Assembly: GCA_005885565.1 (NCBI GenBank)
Contig: VAXK01000140.1
Span: forward strand, 1-5,106
Source: Actinomycetota bacterium
GTDB lineage: Bacteria; Actinomycetota; Thermoleophilia; Gaiellales; Gaiellaceae
DNA length: 5,106 bases
Direction of reading: 5' to 3'
Positions within the stretch are counted from its first letter, which is position 1. Every line of letters starts with the position of its first letter. Position numbers and translations under genes: made by a program. Positions 1 through 5,106 of the stretch are shown piece after piece. The notes below the pieces were generated by a model. It saw only the letters and a program-made list of their open reading frames with translations, made no database searches and was not told the DNA's origin.

Positions 1-802
1 GCCAGAGGACGCCGCGGGAGTCGGTGAGGACGTGGGTGCCGAACCGCGTGCCGGCCTGCACCCGATAGACGGAGTGCGGCAGCCGGACGTAGCGCACGAA
101 GAGCGTCCCGACGACCACGGTGCGCGAGAGGTTCCCCGCGATGTCCCGTGCGGCGAGCGTCACGCGGTACCGGCCCGCCGGCACGCCGCGGCCGTTCACG
201 TGGCCGAACCAGCGCGCGACCCCCGTCGTCTTCTGCGAGCGGCTGCGGGAGCGAAGCGTGCCGCCGACGTAGAGGATGACGTGCGCCGGCTCGCTGACGC
301 GGTAGCGAACCTCGAGCCGCTCGTGGAGGAAGTTGCGGTCGGGCGTGAGGACGTGGCGGCGCGGGATCCAACTCGCCACCGTCACGCGCGGCGGCTTCGT
401 ATCGACCGTGATCGGGTTCGGCAGGACGATCGTGCGGTGCTGGTGCGCGAGGTGGACGCGCGGCGCGTAGACCCCGTCCGGCACGACAGCGCCGGAATCG
501 TCACGTCCGTCCCAGTAGCGGCCGAAGCCGCCGCGCCTGACAGGGTGGCCGGCGACGATCGTGCGGACCACCTTGTGATCGCCGTCCTCGATACTGAGCG
601 TGAGCCGGTCGGCGCGGCGGAGCTGGAAGCGGATCCGGGCCTTCTGCGTCGAGCATCTGCAGACCGGCGAGAAGACCTTGTTGTCGACCTGCGTCCGGAA
701 GATCGGGCTGCGGACGAGCTTCAGGTGCTCGGTGACCGCAAAGGCCGCGGCCGTGCCTCCGAGGAGACCCAGGACGAGCAGGGTCGACACGAGCCGCGCC
801 AC
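1..802 (-). CDS. Secreted protein with FlgD-type Ig-like domains (3' end outside window)
   Basis: The 267 visible residues run off the left edge, so the C-terminus is missing. The N-terminus is a signal peptide or anchor: a short basic start (MAR), a hydrophobic stretch at residues 4-22 and an Ala-rich end. A Cys pair follows (C48, C50), then a beta-rich region. Residues 97-112 (WDGRDDSG, then PDGVY) are the hallmark loop and strand of FlgD/Vpr-like Ig folds. A second, more diverged fold covers about 160-232, with VPAGRYRVTLAARDIAGN echoing the first. Such domains occur in exported or surface proteins; no catalytic motif is visible. The GTG at 802 is chosen because the in-frame TAG at 817-815, the stop of the upstream deacetylase, excludes an earlier start and the signal peptide begins there; GTG 790 is an alternative. 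No Shine-Dalgarno is seen. It lies 12 bases after the deacetylase, so it is probably co-transcribed and may also have its own promoter. The exact role is unknown. Confidence 0.75.
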   Translation of the reverse strand, partial: MARLVSTLLVLGLLGGTAAAFAVTEHLKLVRSPIFRTQVDNKVFSPVCRCSTQKARIRFQLRRADRLTLSIEDGDHKVVRTIVAGHPVRRGGFGRYWDGRDDSGAVVPDGVYAPRVHLAHQHRTIVLPNPITVDTKPPRVTVASWIPRRHVLTPDRNFLHERLEVRYRVSEPAHVILYVGGTLRSRSRSQKTTGVARWFGHVNGRGVPAGRYRVTLAARDIAGNLSRTVVVGTLFVRYVRLPHSVYRVQAGTRFGTHVLTDSRGVLW

Positions 803-811
803 GCGCGGGCG

Positions 812-817
812 ATTCTA
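812..817 (-). promoter_or_regulatory. Candidate leaderless -10 element (TAGAAT)
   Basis: On the minus strand TAGAAT lies nine bases before the GTG at 802. Its first three bases are the stop codon of the deacetylase gene. TAnnnT spaced this way is the usual layout of leaderless actinobacterial genes, and there is no Shine-Dalgarno at this start. No convincing -35 is visible. The same hexamer sits at almost the same distance before the formyltransferase start (2325-2320). Confidence 0.35.
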
Positions 818-1495
818 TGGAGCCGGGTGCGTTTCCAGGCCCCGAACCAGCACGAACGGCTCCGCGTACTCGCAGCCGCAGGACGCGCCGAAGAACTCGG
901 CGTGCGCGCGAAGGGCGCGCTCGGAGCGGGGGTGCGGGTACTCGCGCCGCTCGGTCTCGTAGCAGGCGAACGCGGCGAGCTTCCGCTCGATCGTCTCCCC
1001 GACGTCGACGAACCAGTTCGGGATGAACCAGTTACGGCCAGCCGGCGTCCACTCGGTGCTCGAGGTCGGCGCGTACGTGAGGACGCGGCGCACCGGGTGG
1101 CCCGGGACCGGCCTCGTCGCGACCATCACCGAGTCGAAGAGGACCACGTGGTCGCGGTTCACGTCCGGGTGTGGCGTGTACACGACCTCGGGCCGAAGCT
1201 CGCGGACGTGCTCCTCGACGAGCCGGTTCACGTCCACGTGGGGCACGGTGTCGAGGCGCATGTCCGGCAGGTCGAGGTGCACGTAGTCGTCCACACCGAG
1301 CTCGCGGGCGGCGCGGCGCGCCTCGTCGTTCTTCCGCTCGCGGAGCTCCGGGTCGTTCGGGTACTGCGACGAGCTGCCGTCCGTCACGCAGACGATCCGG
1401 GTCTCGTCGCCGCGCACGGACGCGTGGAGCGCGATCGTGCCGCCCATGCCGAGGATCTCGTCGTCGGGGTGCGCGGCGAGGACGAGGACTCTCAT
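815..1495 (-). CDS. PIG-L/LmbE-family zinc N-deacetylase
   Basis: This 226-residue protein has normal length for PIG-L/LmbE deacetylases (GlcNAc-PI, MshB and BshB relatives), which remove acetyl groups from N-acetyl sugars using zinc. The N-terminal strand runs into AHPDDE (H9, D11, D12, E13), giving the metal ligands and general base. The second site, HPDVNRDH (109-116), supplies the third His ligand and is typical of the family. The end (FFGASCGCEYAEPFVLVR, 201-218) matches the usual closing strands ending in AE-F. No signal peptide is seen, so it is cytoplasmic. The ATG at 1495 overlaps the formyltransferase TGA as ATGA, indicating translational coupling. The partner suggests it frees an amino group that is then formylated. 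The substrate cannot be told; MshB or Mca activity is possible but the context argues against it. The family call is firm, the substrate is inference. Confidence 0.92.
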   Translation of the reverse strand: MRVLVLAAHPDDEILGMGGTIALHASVRGDETRIVCVTDGSSSQYPNDPELRERKNDEARRAARELGVDDYVHLDLPDMRLDTVPHVDVNRLVEEHVRELRPEVVYTPHPDVNRDHVVLFDSVMVATRPVPGHPVRRVLTYAPTSSTEWTPAGRNWFIPNWFVDVGETIERKLAAFACYETERREYPHPRSERALRAHAEFFGASCGCEYAEPFVLVRGLETHPAP

Positions 1496-2311
1496 CCGAG
1501 CCGCGCTCCGACCTCGAGCGGCGTGCTCGTCTCGACCTCCTCGAGCAGCAGCGCACCCTCGCCGCACATGACGACCGGGCCGGCGTCGACGACCGTGCCC
1601 GCGGGCGCCTCGCCCCTCCACTCGACCGGGCGAGCGCGCCAGACGACGACCTTCTCCTCGCCGAGGAAGGTGAACGCGCCCGGGTAGGGCCGGGTCTGAG
1701 CCCGGACCCAGTCGTAGAGGTAGGGCGCCCGCGTCTCCCAATCGATGATCCCGTCGGCGGACGTCCGCTTCGGCCATGTGCTCGCCTGTCTCGGATCCTG
1801 GGGAGTCTTCGTGACGGTGCCCGACACCAGCTGCGGCACGAGCTCGCGGACGAGCTCGACGTGCCGCGACCTCGACCTGGCCGACGATCGGCCCCGAGTC
1901 GGCCGTTGGGTCGACGATCTCGAAGAGCGTCACGCCGGTCCGCGCGAGGCCGGACAGGATCGTCCAGGGGATCGGCGCCCGGCCGCGGTGGCGGGGCAGC
2001 AGGGTGGGGTGCATCCCGTAGACGGCCCCCGGCGCGAGCGCGATGAAGTCGGCGCGGACGAGCTGCGACCAGCCGATCACGAAGATCGCGTCCGGCCGGA
2101 GCGCGCGAACGGCCTCGATCGTCTCCGGCGCGTTGACGTCGTCCGTCTCGACGACCGGGGCGCCGACGTCGTCGAAGGAGCACTGGCCGGAGCGGTTGGG
2201 GTCGATCGGCCCGGGCAGGGTGACGACGCCGACGATCTCGGCACCGGACTCGCGAGCCGCAAGCAGGCAGCCGCGGCCGATCGTGTCGAAGCTGACCCAG
2301 ACGGCGCGCAC
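1492..2311 (-). CDS. Formyltransferase (Fmt/ArnA-type fold), frameshifted in this sequence
   Basis: The family transfers a formyl group from 10-formyl-tetrahydrofolate to an amine: Met-tRNA in Fmt, or 4-amino sugars in ArnA-like enzymes. The N-terminal 150 residues (2311-1862) read as a Rossmann-like domain, with GMHPTLLPRHRGRAPIPW (99-116, catalytic His 101) and DSGPIVGQ (138-145, catalytic Asp). The usual Asn two residues before the His is Gly here. From about 1860 the match continues in another frame to the TGA at 1494-1492: VELVRELVPQLVSG, then QDPRQASTWPKR, DGIIDW and RAQTRPYPGAFT, as in the C-terminal formyltransferase domain. Joining the frames needs one base fewer or two more, and the usual DTA-type segment before the helix seems missing, so a deletion of roughly 15-20 bases is likely. 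The lesion sits in a strong inverted repeat. The GTG at 2311 is chosen because the first beta strand starts there and TAGAAT lies eight bases upstream. The deacetylase next door favours a sugar substrate over tRNA. Mutation or assembly error remain equally possible. Confidence 0.82.
1833..1867. repeat. Imperfect inverted repeat (hairpin) at the frameshift
   Basis: The arms are GCGGCA + CGAGCTCG (1833-1846) and CGAGCTCG + ACG + TGCCGC (1851-1867), separated by the four bases CGGA. This gives 14 base pairs, nearly all G/C, with a single three-base bulge (1859-1861) and a tetraloop. It lies inside the formyltransferase, and the bulge is where the two coding frames fail to join. Being inside a gene it is unlikely to be a terminator (no T-run). 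It may be the cause or product of the lesion. Confidence 0.8.
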
Positions 2312-2319
2312 GGGCGCCG

Positions 2320-2325
2320 ATTCTA
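2320..2325 (-). promoter_or_regulatory. Candidate leaderless -10 element (TAGAAT) for the formyltransferase
   Basis: TAGAAT on the minus strand ends eight bases before the GTG at 2311, so transcription would begin at or next to the start codon. No Shine-Dalgarno precedes that GTG and no clear -35 is found 16-18 bases further upstream. The position, in a divergent intergenic region at the head of a gene set, supports a real promoter; the hexamer alone would be weak evidence. Confidence 0.45.
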
Positions 2326-2347
2326 CGGAGGAGTGCCGCGCAGCCAC

Positions 2348-2376
2348 TTGTAACCACGGCCCTGAAAGCAGAGAAT
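2348..2376 (+). promoter_or_regulatory. Candidate promoter for the SLATT-phosphoesterase pair
   Basis: TTGTAA (2348-2353) and GAGAAT (2371-2376) are separated by exactly 17 bases, each matching four of six sigma-70-type consensus positions. Transcription would begin near 2383, leaving a leader of about 57 bases before the SLATT GTG. The matches are modest, but this is the least GC-rich part of the intergenic region and the only pair seen on this strand. Confidence 0.3.
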
Positions 2377-2404
2377 GTCGCCCAGGGGCAACGGCAGGCG
2401 CGAT

Positions 2405-2426
2405 GCCGGTCGCGTTCATCACCGGC
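2405..2426. repeat. Six-base inverted repeat upstream of the SLATT gene
   Basis: GCCGGT (2405-2410) and ACCGGC (2421-2426) are perfect inverted copies around ten bases, ending 13 bases before the GTG at 2440. It could be a regulator binding site, or an mRNA hairpin that affects access to the start. In such GC-rich DNA a six-base match may be chance. Confidence 0.25.
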
Positions 2427-2439
2427 GGGATGGGCGGCT

Positions 2440-2919
2440 GTGAGTGCTGATCGTGTTGGTGCGGCGATCGAGGCTGAGGCGAGGCGCATCGAACGTGAGA
2501 CGGCTTGCTCGGCGCTTGCTCACCGGATGGCGACGAGCGCCTGGCGCCGGATCTATTTCGCGCTCGGCGTACCGACGACGGCGCTCGCGGCGGTGGCGGG
2601 CGCGTCTGCGCTCGCCCACTACAGGATCGCGGCGGCGGTCTTCGCCCTCGGCGCCGCCGTCGCGTCGGCGCTGATGACGTTCACGAACCCGGCCGGGCAG
2701 GTGGCCGAGCACCGGAAGGCGAGCAGCCGCTACCGGGCGGTGGAGAATCGCGCTCGGGTCTTGTGGCAAGTGACCTGCGCCGACGAGACGGACAGCGAGA
2801 GCCTGCGGCAGGAGCTCGACGAGCTGATCGAGGAGTGGAGCAAGACGAGCGAGGGGAGCCCGCCGCTCTTCGAGTCGCTTCACCGACGGGCGCGACGACG
2901 TGCAGAGGAGGGCAGATGA
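2440..2919 (+). CDS. SLATT-domain two-transmembrane protein (predicted membrane effector)
   Basis: This 159-residue protein begins with a charged helix (about 9-37), followed by two hydrophobic segments: about 38-58 (IYFALGVPTTALAAVAGASAL) and 63-81 (IAAAVFALGAAVASALMTF). A soluble helical part starts with FTNPAGQVAEHRKASSRYRA (81-100), including the His and the Arg-Tyr that typically follow the second membrane helix, and continues in acidic and basic helices (118-155). Size, helix order and this motif fit the SLATT family, membrane proteins predicted to form pores in nucleotide-signal conflict systems, usually beside SMODS synthases or SLOG sensors. None is visible here. The start is GTG 2440, the only usual start codon in frame before the first helix; its ribosome site is weak (GGCGGG-like). 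Its TGA overlaps the next gene's ATG, so the two are coupled. The family is recognised by pattern only; a generic DUF4231-like two-helix protein is the alternative. Function is inference. Confidence 0.72.
   Translation: MSADRVGAAIEAEARRIERETACSALAHRMATSAWRRIYFALGVPTTALAAVAGASALAHYRIAAAVFALGAAVASALMTFTNPAGQVAEHRKASSRYRAVENRARVLWQVTCADETDSESLRQELDELIEEWSKTSEGSPPLFESLHRRARRRAEEGR
2906..2911 (+). promoter_or_regulatory. Strong Shine-Dalgarno (AGGAGG) of the phosphoesterase gene
   Basis: AGGAGG lies four bases before the ATG at 2916, within the last codons of the SLATT gene. It fixes the phosphoesterase start even though the frame is open far upstream. The start is well defined and would be reached by ribosomes finishing the SLATT gene. 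Confidence 0.75.
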
Positions 2920-4268
2920 CGGCTGCAGACGAGAACCTGAAGAAGATCGACCACATCGTCGTCCTGATGATGGAGAACCGTTCCTTCGACCACATGCTCG
3001 GCTTCCTGACGCTCGAGCAGGAGCGAGCCGACGTCGACGGGCCGACCCGGGAGATGACGAACGAGTACCGCGGCGAGACGTACCGCGTCCATCGGGCCTC
3101 GAGCACCAAGCTCGTGAAGGCGCAGGATCCCTGCCACTCGGGCTGGTGCGTCGACGAGCAGCTCGCGAACGACAGCGGCGGCTTCGTCAGCAACTACATG
3201 AAGACCCGCCGGGGCCCGCTCGTAGGCAACCCCGCGGTGGTGATGGCGTGCCATACGGCGGAGCAGCTACCCGTTTACGCGTTCCTGGCCGAGCAGTTCT
3301 GCGTCTGCGACCGGTGGTTCTGCTCCGTGCGCGGCGCCACCATGCCCAACCGCTGCTACGCAGCCGCCGGGACCTCGAACGGCACGCGCGACAACCTCAA
3401 GCCCCCGCGCCCCTACAACCTGCCCACGTTCGTGCGCCACCTCAAGGACGACCAATGGCGTTGGTACTCGCACGACTACGTTCCCATCATCTGGCTGATC
3501 GACCCCGAGTACGGGCTCAGCGTGGAGACCGTCCCCGCCTACTTCGACCGGCGTGACGTGTTCGGCCACCGCAGCTTCCTCGAGCGCGCAAGGGCCGGCG
3601 ACCTCCCGGCAGTGTCGTGGATCGACCCGAACTTCTACGACCTCACCTTCGGCCCCGCCGGCTCGAACGACGACCACCCGCCCTCCGACCTCCGCGCCGG
3701 TCAGAAGCTCGTCCTCCAGCTCTTCGACGCCGTCGTCAGAAGCCCGGCCTGGGAGAAGACGCTCCTCGTCATCACCTATGACGAGCACGGCGGCTTCTTC
3801 GACCATGTCCAGCCACCGGAGGCCGCGGACGATCACCCGGCGCTCAGGCACTATGGGCCACGCGTGCCCGCACTCGTCGTCTCGCCATGGGTGGCACAGA
3901 AGCAGACATCGCACACGGTCTTCGACCACACGTCGATCATCAAGACGATCCTGAAGCGCTTCTCCGCGAAGGCCGACGGCAAGATTCCGAACATGGGCGC
4001 CCGGGTCGCCGCCGCCAAGCATCTCGGGGAGTTACTGACCGAGACGAAGCCTCGGGCCGCGATCCCACGGGCCGACTACCAGGATCTCCTCGATCGGGCC
4101 GCGCAGTGGCATGAGGCGCTCGTCCACGACGGCGTGCGCGAGCAGGCGGGGCCGGGTCTCGTCGTCGCGCACGAGCTGACCGACTTCCAGGCGGACTTCC
4201 TGGGCGCCAAACAGGAGCTTCTGGCGGCGCGCAGACAGTTGGCGGAGGCCGGGAAAGCCGTCTTCTGA
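2916..4268 (+). CDS. Phosphoesterase/phospholipase C-family protein (PF04185 type), no export signal
   Basis: This 450-residue protein belongs to the alkaline-phosphatase-fold family that includes non-haemolytic phospholipases C and the acid phosphatase AcpA, which hydrolyse phosphoesters such as phospholipid head groups. Family marks are all present in order: MMENRSFDHMLGF (18-30, metal-binding E20-N21), ATMPNRCYAAAGT (141-153, T142 in the nucleophile region), WIDP (235-238), NDDHPPSD (251-258), ITYDEHGGFFDHVQPP (286-301; D289, E290, H297 likely metal ligands), GPRVPALVVSPW (314-325) and FDHTSIIKTIL (336-346). The last hundred residues are a less conserved tail ending in a helix (about 425-449). 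Active-site residues look intact. Exported relatives carry a Tat signal; here the catalytic strand begins at residue 11 with no signal, so it is probably cytoplasmic. ATG 2916 is supported by AGGAGG and overlaps the SLATT stop as ATGA. The substrate is unknown: phospholipid, another phosphodiester or a phosphomonoester. Confidence 0.9.
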   Translation: MTAADENLKKIDHIVVLMMENRSFDHMLGFLTLEQERADVDGPTREMTNEYRGETYRVHRASSTKLVKAQDPCHSGWCVDEQLANDSGGFVSNYMKTRRGPLVGNPAVVMACHTAEQLPVYAFLAEQFCVCDRWFCSVRGATMPNRCYAAAGTSNGTRDNLKPPRPYNLPTFVRHLKDDQWRWYSHDYVPIIWLIDPEYGLSVETVPAYFDRRDVFGHRSFLERARAGDLPAVSWIDPNFYDLTFGPAGSNDDHPPSDLRAGQKLVLQLFDAVVRSPAWEKTLLVITYDEHGGFFDHVQPPEAADDHPALRHYGPRVPALVVSPWVAQKQTSHTVFDHTSIIKTILKRFSAKADGKIPNMGARVAAAKHLGELLTETKPRAAIPRADYQDLLDRAAQWHEALVHDGVREQAGPGLVVAHELTDFQADFLGAKQELLAARRQLAEAGKAVF

Positions 4269-4273
4269 GCTCA
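4266..4273. other. Convergent gene junction, palindromic stop codons
   Basis: TGAGCTCA is a perfect palindrome that carries the TGA of the phosphoesterase on the plus strand and the TGA of the permease on the minus strand, two bases apart. No GC hairpin with a T-run is seen on either side, so neither transcript has an evident intrinsic terminator here; both probably read into the opposing gene or end by Rho. Confidence 0.7.
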
Positions 4274-5106
4274 GTCGCCCGCGCGAACCGGCAAAGGGCG
4301 CCGCGCCTCGCGCTGCGCGAGCTTCCAGGCGCCGAGGGCGAGCGCCCCGGCGATGAGCGCGCCGACGATGATCCATGAGGACTCCGGCGCGCCGACGATC
4401 TTCACGCCCGAGAGCACGAGCGTCGTCGCGAGCGCGGCGCGGAGCGGCCGGTCCGGCAGCCCGACGCCGAGCTGGCTCCCGATCAGCACCCCCGGGATCG
4501 AGCCGACGAGGAGCCAGGCCATCGCGTGCAGGTCGACCTTGCCGAGCGCGAGGTAGCCGAAGCCGGCCACCCACAGGAGCGCGGCGGCGTGGAAGATGTC
4601 AGTGCCCACGATCCGGCGGGCGGCGAGCGGATAGACGACGAGCATCACGAGCCCGAAGAACGTCCCACTGCCGACCGAGGTGAGGCCGACGATGAACCCG
4701 CCGCTGAAGCCGAGCCAGAACGCGATCGTCTTGTCGCGCCGGGAGAGGACGGAGAGCTCGCGGCCGTCGTCCGACCTCGGCCGCAGGAACGCCTTCGCGA
4801 ACAGGCCCGCGCCGCCGAGCAGCAGCGCCCCGCCGATCGCCTTCGCCTCCACCGACTGGGCGCTGTCGCCGTAGTAGTGCGCGAGAATCGCGGCGACGCC
4901 GATCCCCGCGAGCGACATCGGCCCCGAGCCCGCGAACATCCACAGCGCGAGCCGTGCGTGCACGGTCCCCAGCTTCCGGTGCCGGACGGCGCCGAACGTC
5001 TTGAAGATCGCGCCGTGCAGAATGTCCGTGCCGACGGCGTAGGTCGGCTTGAAGCCGAAGAACAGAATCAAGATCGGCGTCATCAGCGACCCGCCGCCCA
5101 TGCCGG
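4271..5106 (-). CDS. TauE/SafE-family membrane permease (5' end outside window)
   Basis: At least 277 residues are visible; the frame is open to the window edge. Residue numbers here count from the in-frame ATG at 5101. The family exports or moves sulfite, sulfonates and related organic anions across the cytoplasmic membrane. The visible start, GMGGGSLMTPILILFFGF, matches the first helix and glycine-rich turn of TauE/SafE proteins, so the true start lies a little beyond the edge and ATG 5101 is internal. Two related halves are seen: VGTDILH (23-29) and VGTDIFH (165-171), each after a Gly-rich loop (GGGSLMTP; SVGSGTFFG, 142-150), the usual internal duplication. About seven or eight hydrophobic segments are visible, with a hydrophilic loop at 107-124. 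The tail is basic and ends near 276. It converges on the phosphoesterase, so it is not part of that operon. Its substrate cannot be told. Confidence 0.88.
   Translation of the reverse strand, partial: GMGGGSLMTPILILFFGFKPTYAVGTDILHGAIFKTFGAVRHRKLGTVHARLALWMFAGSGPMSLAGIGVAAILAHYYGDSAQSVEAKAIGGALLLGGAGLFAKAFLRPRSDDGRELSVLSRRDKTIAFWLGFSGGFIVGLTSVGSGTFFGLVMLVVYPLAARRIVGTDIFHAAALLWVAGFGYLALGKVDLHAMAWLLVGSIPGVLIGSQLGVGLPDRPLRAALATTLVLSGVKIVGAPESSWIIVGALIAGALALGAWKLAQREARRPLPVRAGD

Larger units (their letters stand above)
2312..2439. other. Divergent intergenic region
   Basis: These 128 bases separate the leftward formyltransferase/deacetylase genes from the rightward SLATT/phosphoesterase pair. 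It should hold both promoters: a leftward TAGAAT, a weak rightward -35/-10 pair and a six-base inverted repeat shortly before the SLATT start. No RNA gene is recognised. An open frame of 15 codons from ATG 2403 ends at TGA 2448-2450, overlapping the SLATT start; it could be a leader peptide but has no supporting ribosome site. Confidence 0.6.

Noticed and set aside
32..1687. Open frame of 551 codons on the plus strand
   Set aside because: It lies opposite the secreted protein, the deacetylase and part of the formyltransferase, all recognisable on the minus strand. Its translation is a low-complexity mix of Arg, Ala, Val, Asp and Glu with no motif, as expected for the antisense of GC-rich genes.
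1833..1867. Programmed frameshift site in the formyltransferase
   Set aside because: A hairpin is present, but there is no slippery heptamer or similar site before it, the hairpin overlaps the shift point rather than lying downstream of it, and family residues appear to be missing. A lesion or assembly error explains more.
815..2422. Single 535-residue formyltransferase-deacetylase fusion on the minus strand
   Set aside because: The frame is open throughout, but residues between about 1861 and 1496 in this frame are Arg/Ala-rich and match nothing, while another frame there gives the C-terminal formyltransferase domain. The apparent fusion comes from the frameshift, plus the deacetylase happening to be in the same frame.
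2505..2915. N-terminal extension of the phosphoesterase
   Set aside because: The frame is open upstream, but the translation is the out-of-frame shadow of the SLATT-like gene. The family motif begins right after ATG 2916, which has AGGAGG at the proper distance.
3267..4022. Open frame of 251 codons on the minus strand inside the phosphoesterase
   Set aside because: It is antisense to the most conserved part of the phosphoesterase, is biased to Val, Glu and Arg and shows no family motif.
1..5106. CRISPR arrays, tRNA or rRNA genes, insertion sequences
   Set aside because: No regularly spaced repeats, tRNA-like fold, rRNA sequence, transposase motif or terminal inverted repeats were seen on either strand.

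Overview
The window is very GC-rich bacterial DNA with compact gene packing, overlapping ATGA stop/start junctions and GTG starts, in places with a -10-like hexamer directly upstream. This suggests a high-GC actinobacterium, perhaps a Thermoleophilia-type soil lineage. That placement is inferred from composition and style; no marker gene is present.

Left part (1-2311, minus strand). Three genes run leftwards: a formyltransferase of the Fmt/ArnA fold (2311-1492), a PIG-L/LmbE-type zinc N-deacetylase (1495-815) that overlaps it by ATGA, and a secreted protein with FlgD-type Ig-like folds (802 to beyond the left edge). The deacetylase and formyltransferase together suggest replacement of an N-acetyl by an N-formyl group on an amino sugar, possibly for a surface glycan. 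The formyltransferase is frameshifted near 1860, inside a strong imperfect inverted repeat (1833-1867). Because the upstream frame stays open until the deacetylase start in the same frame, a naive reading gives a false formyltransferase-deacetylase fusion.

Middle (2312-2439). A 128-base divergent intergenic region. It holds a -10-like TAGAAT facing left, a weak candidate promoter facing right and a small inverted repeat.

Right part (2440-4268, plus strand). A two-gene, translationally coupled unit: a small two-transmembrane protein that looks like a SLATT-domain membrane effector, and a phosphoesterase/phospholipase C-family enzyme (PF04185 type) with its metal-site motifs intact but no export signal. 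SLATT proteins are known from nucleotide-signal defence and conflict systems, so a SLATT protein locked to a possible lipid hydrolase is the best candidate here for an undescribed system. No nucleotide-cyclase or SLOG sensor is visible in the window.

Right edge (4271-5106, minus strand). A TauE/SafE-family permease, cut by the window end, converges on the phosphoesterase with only two bases between the stop codons.
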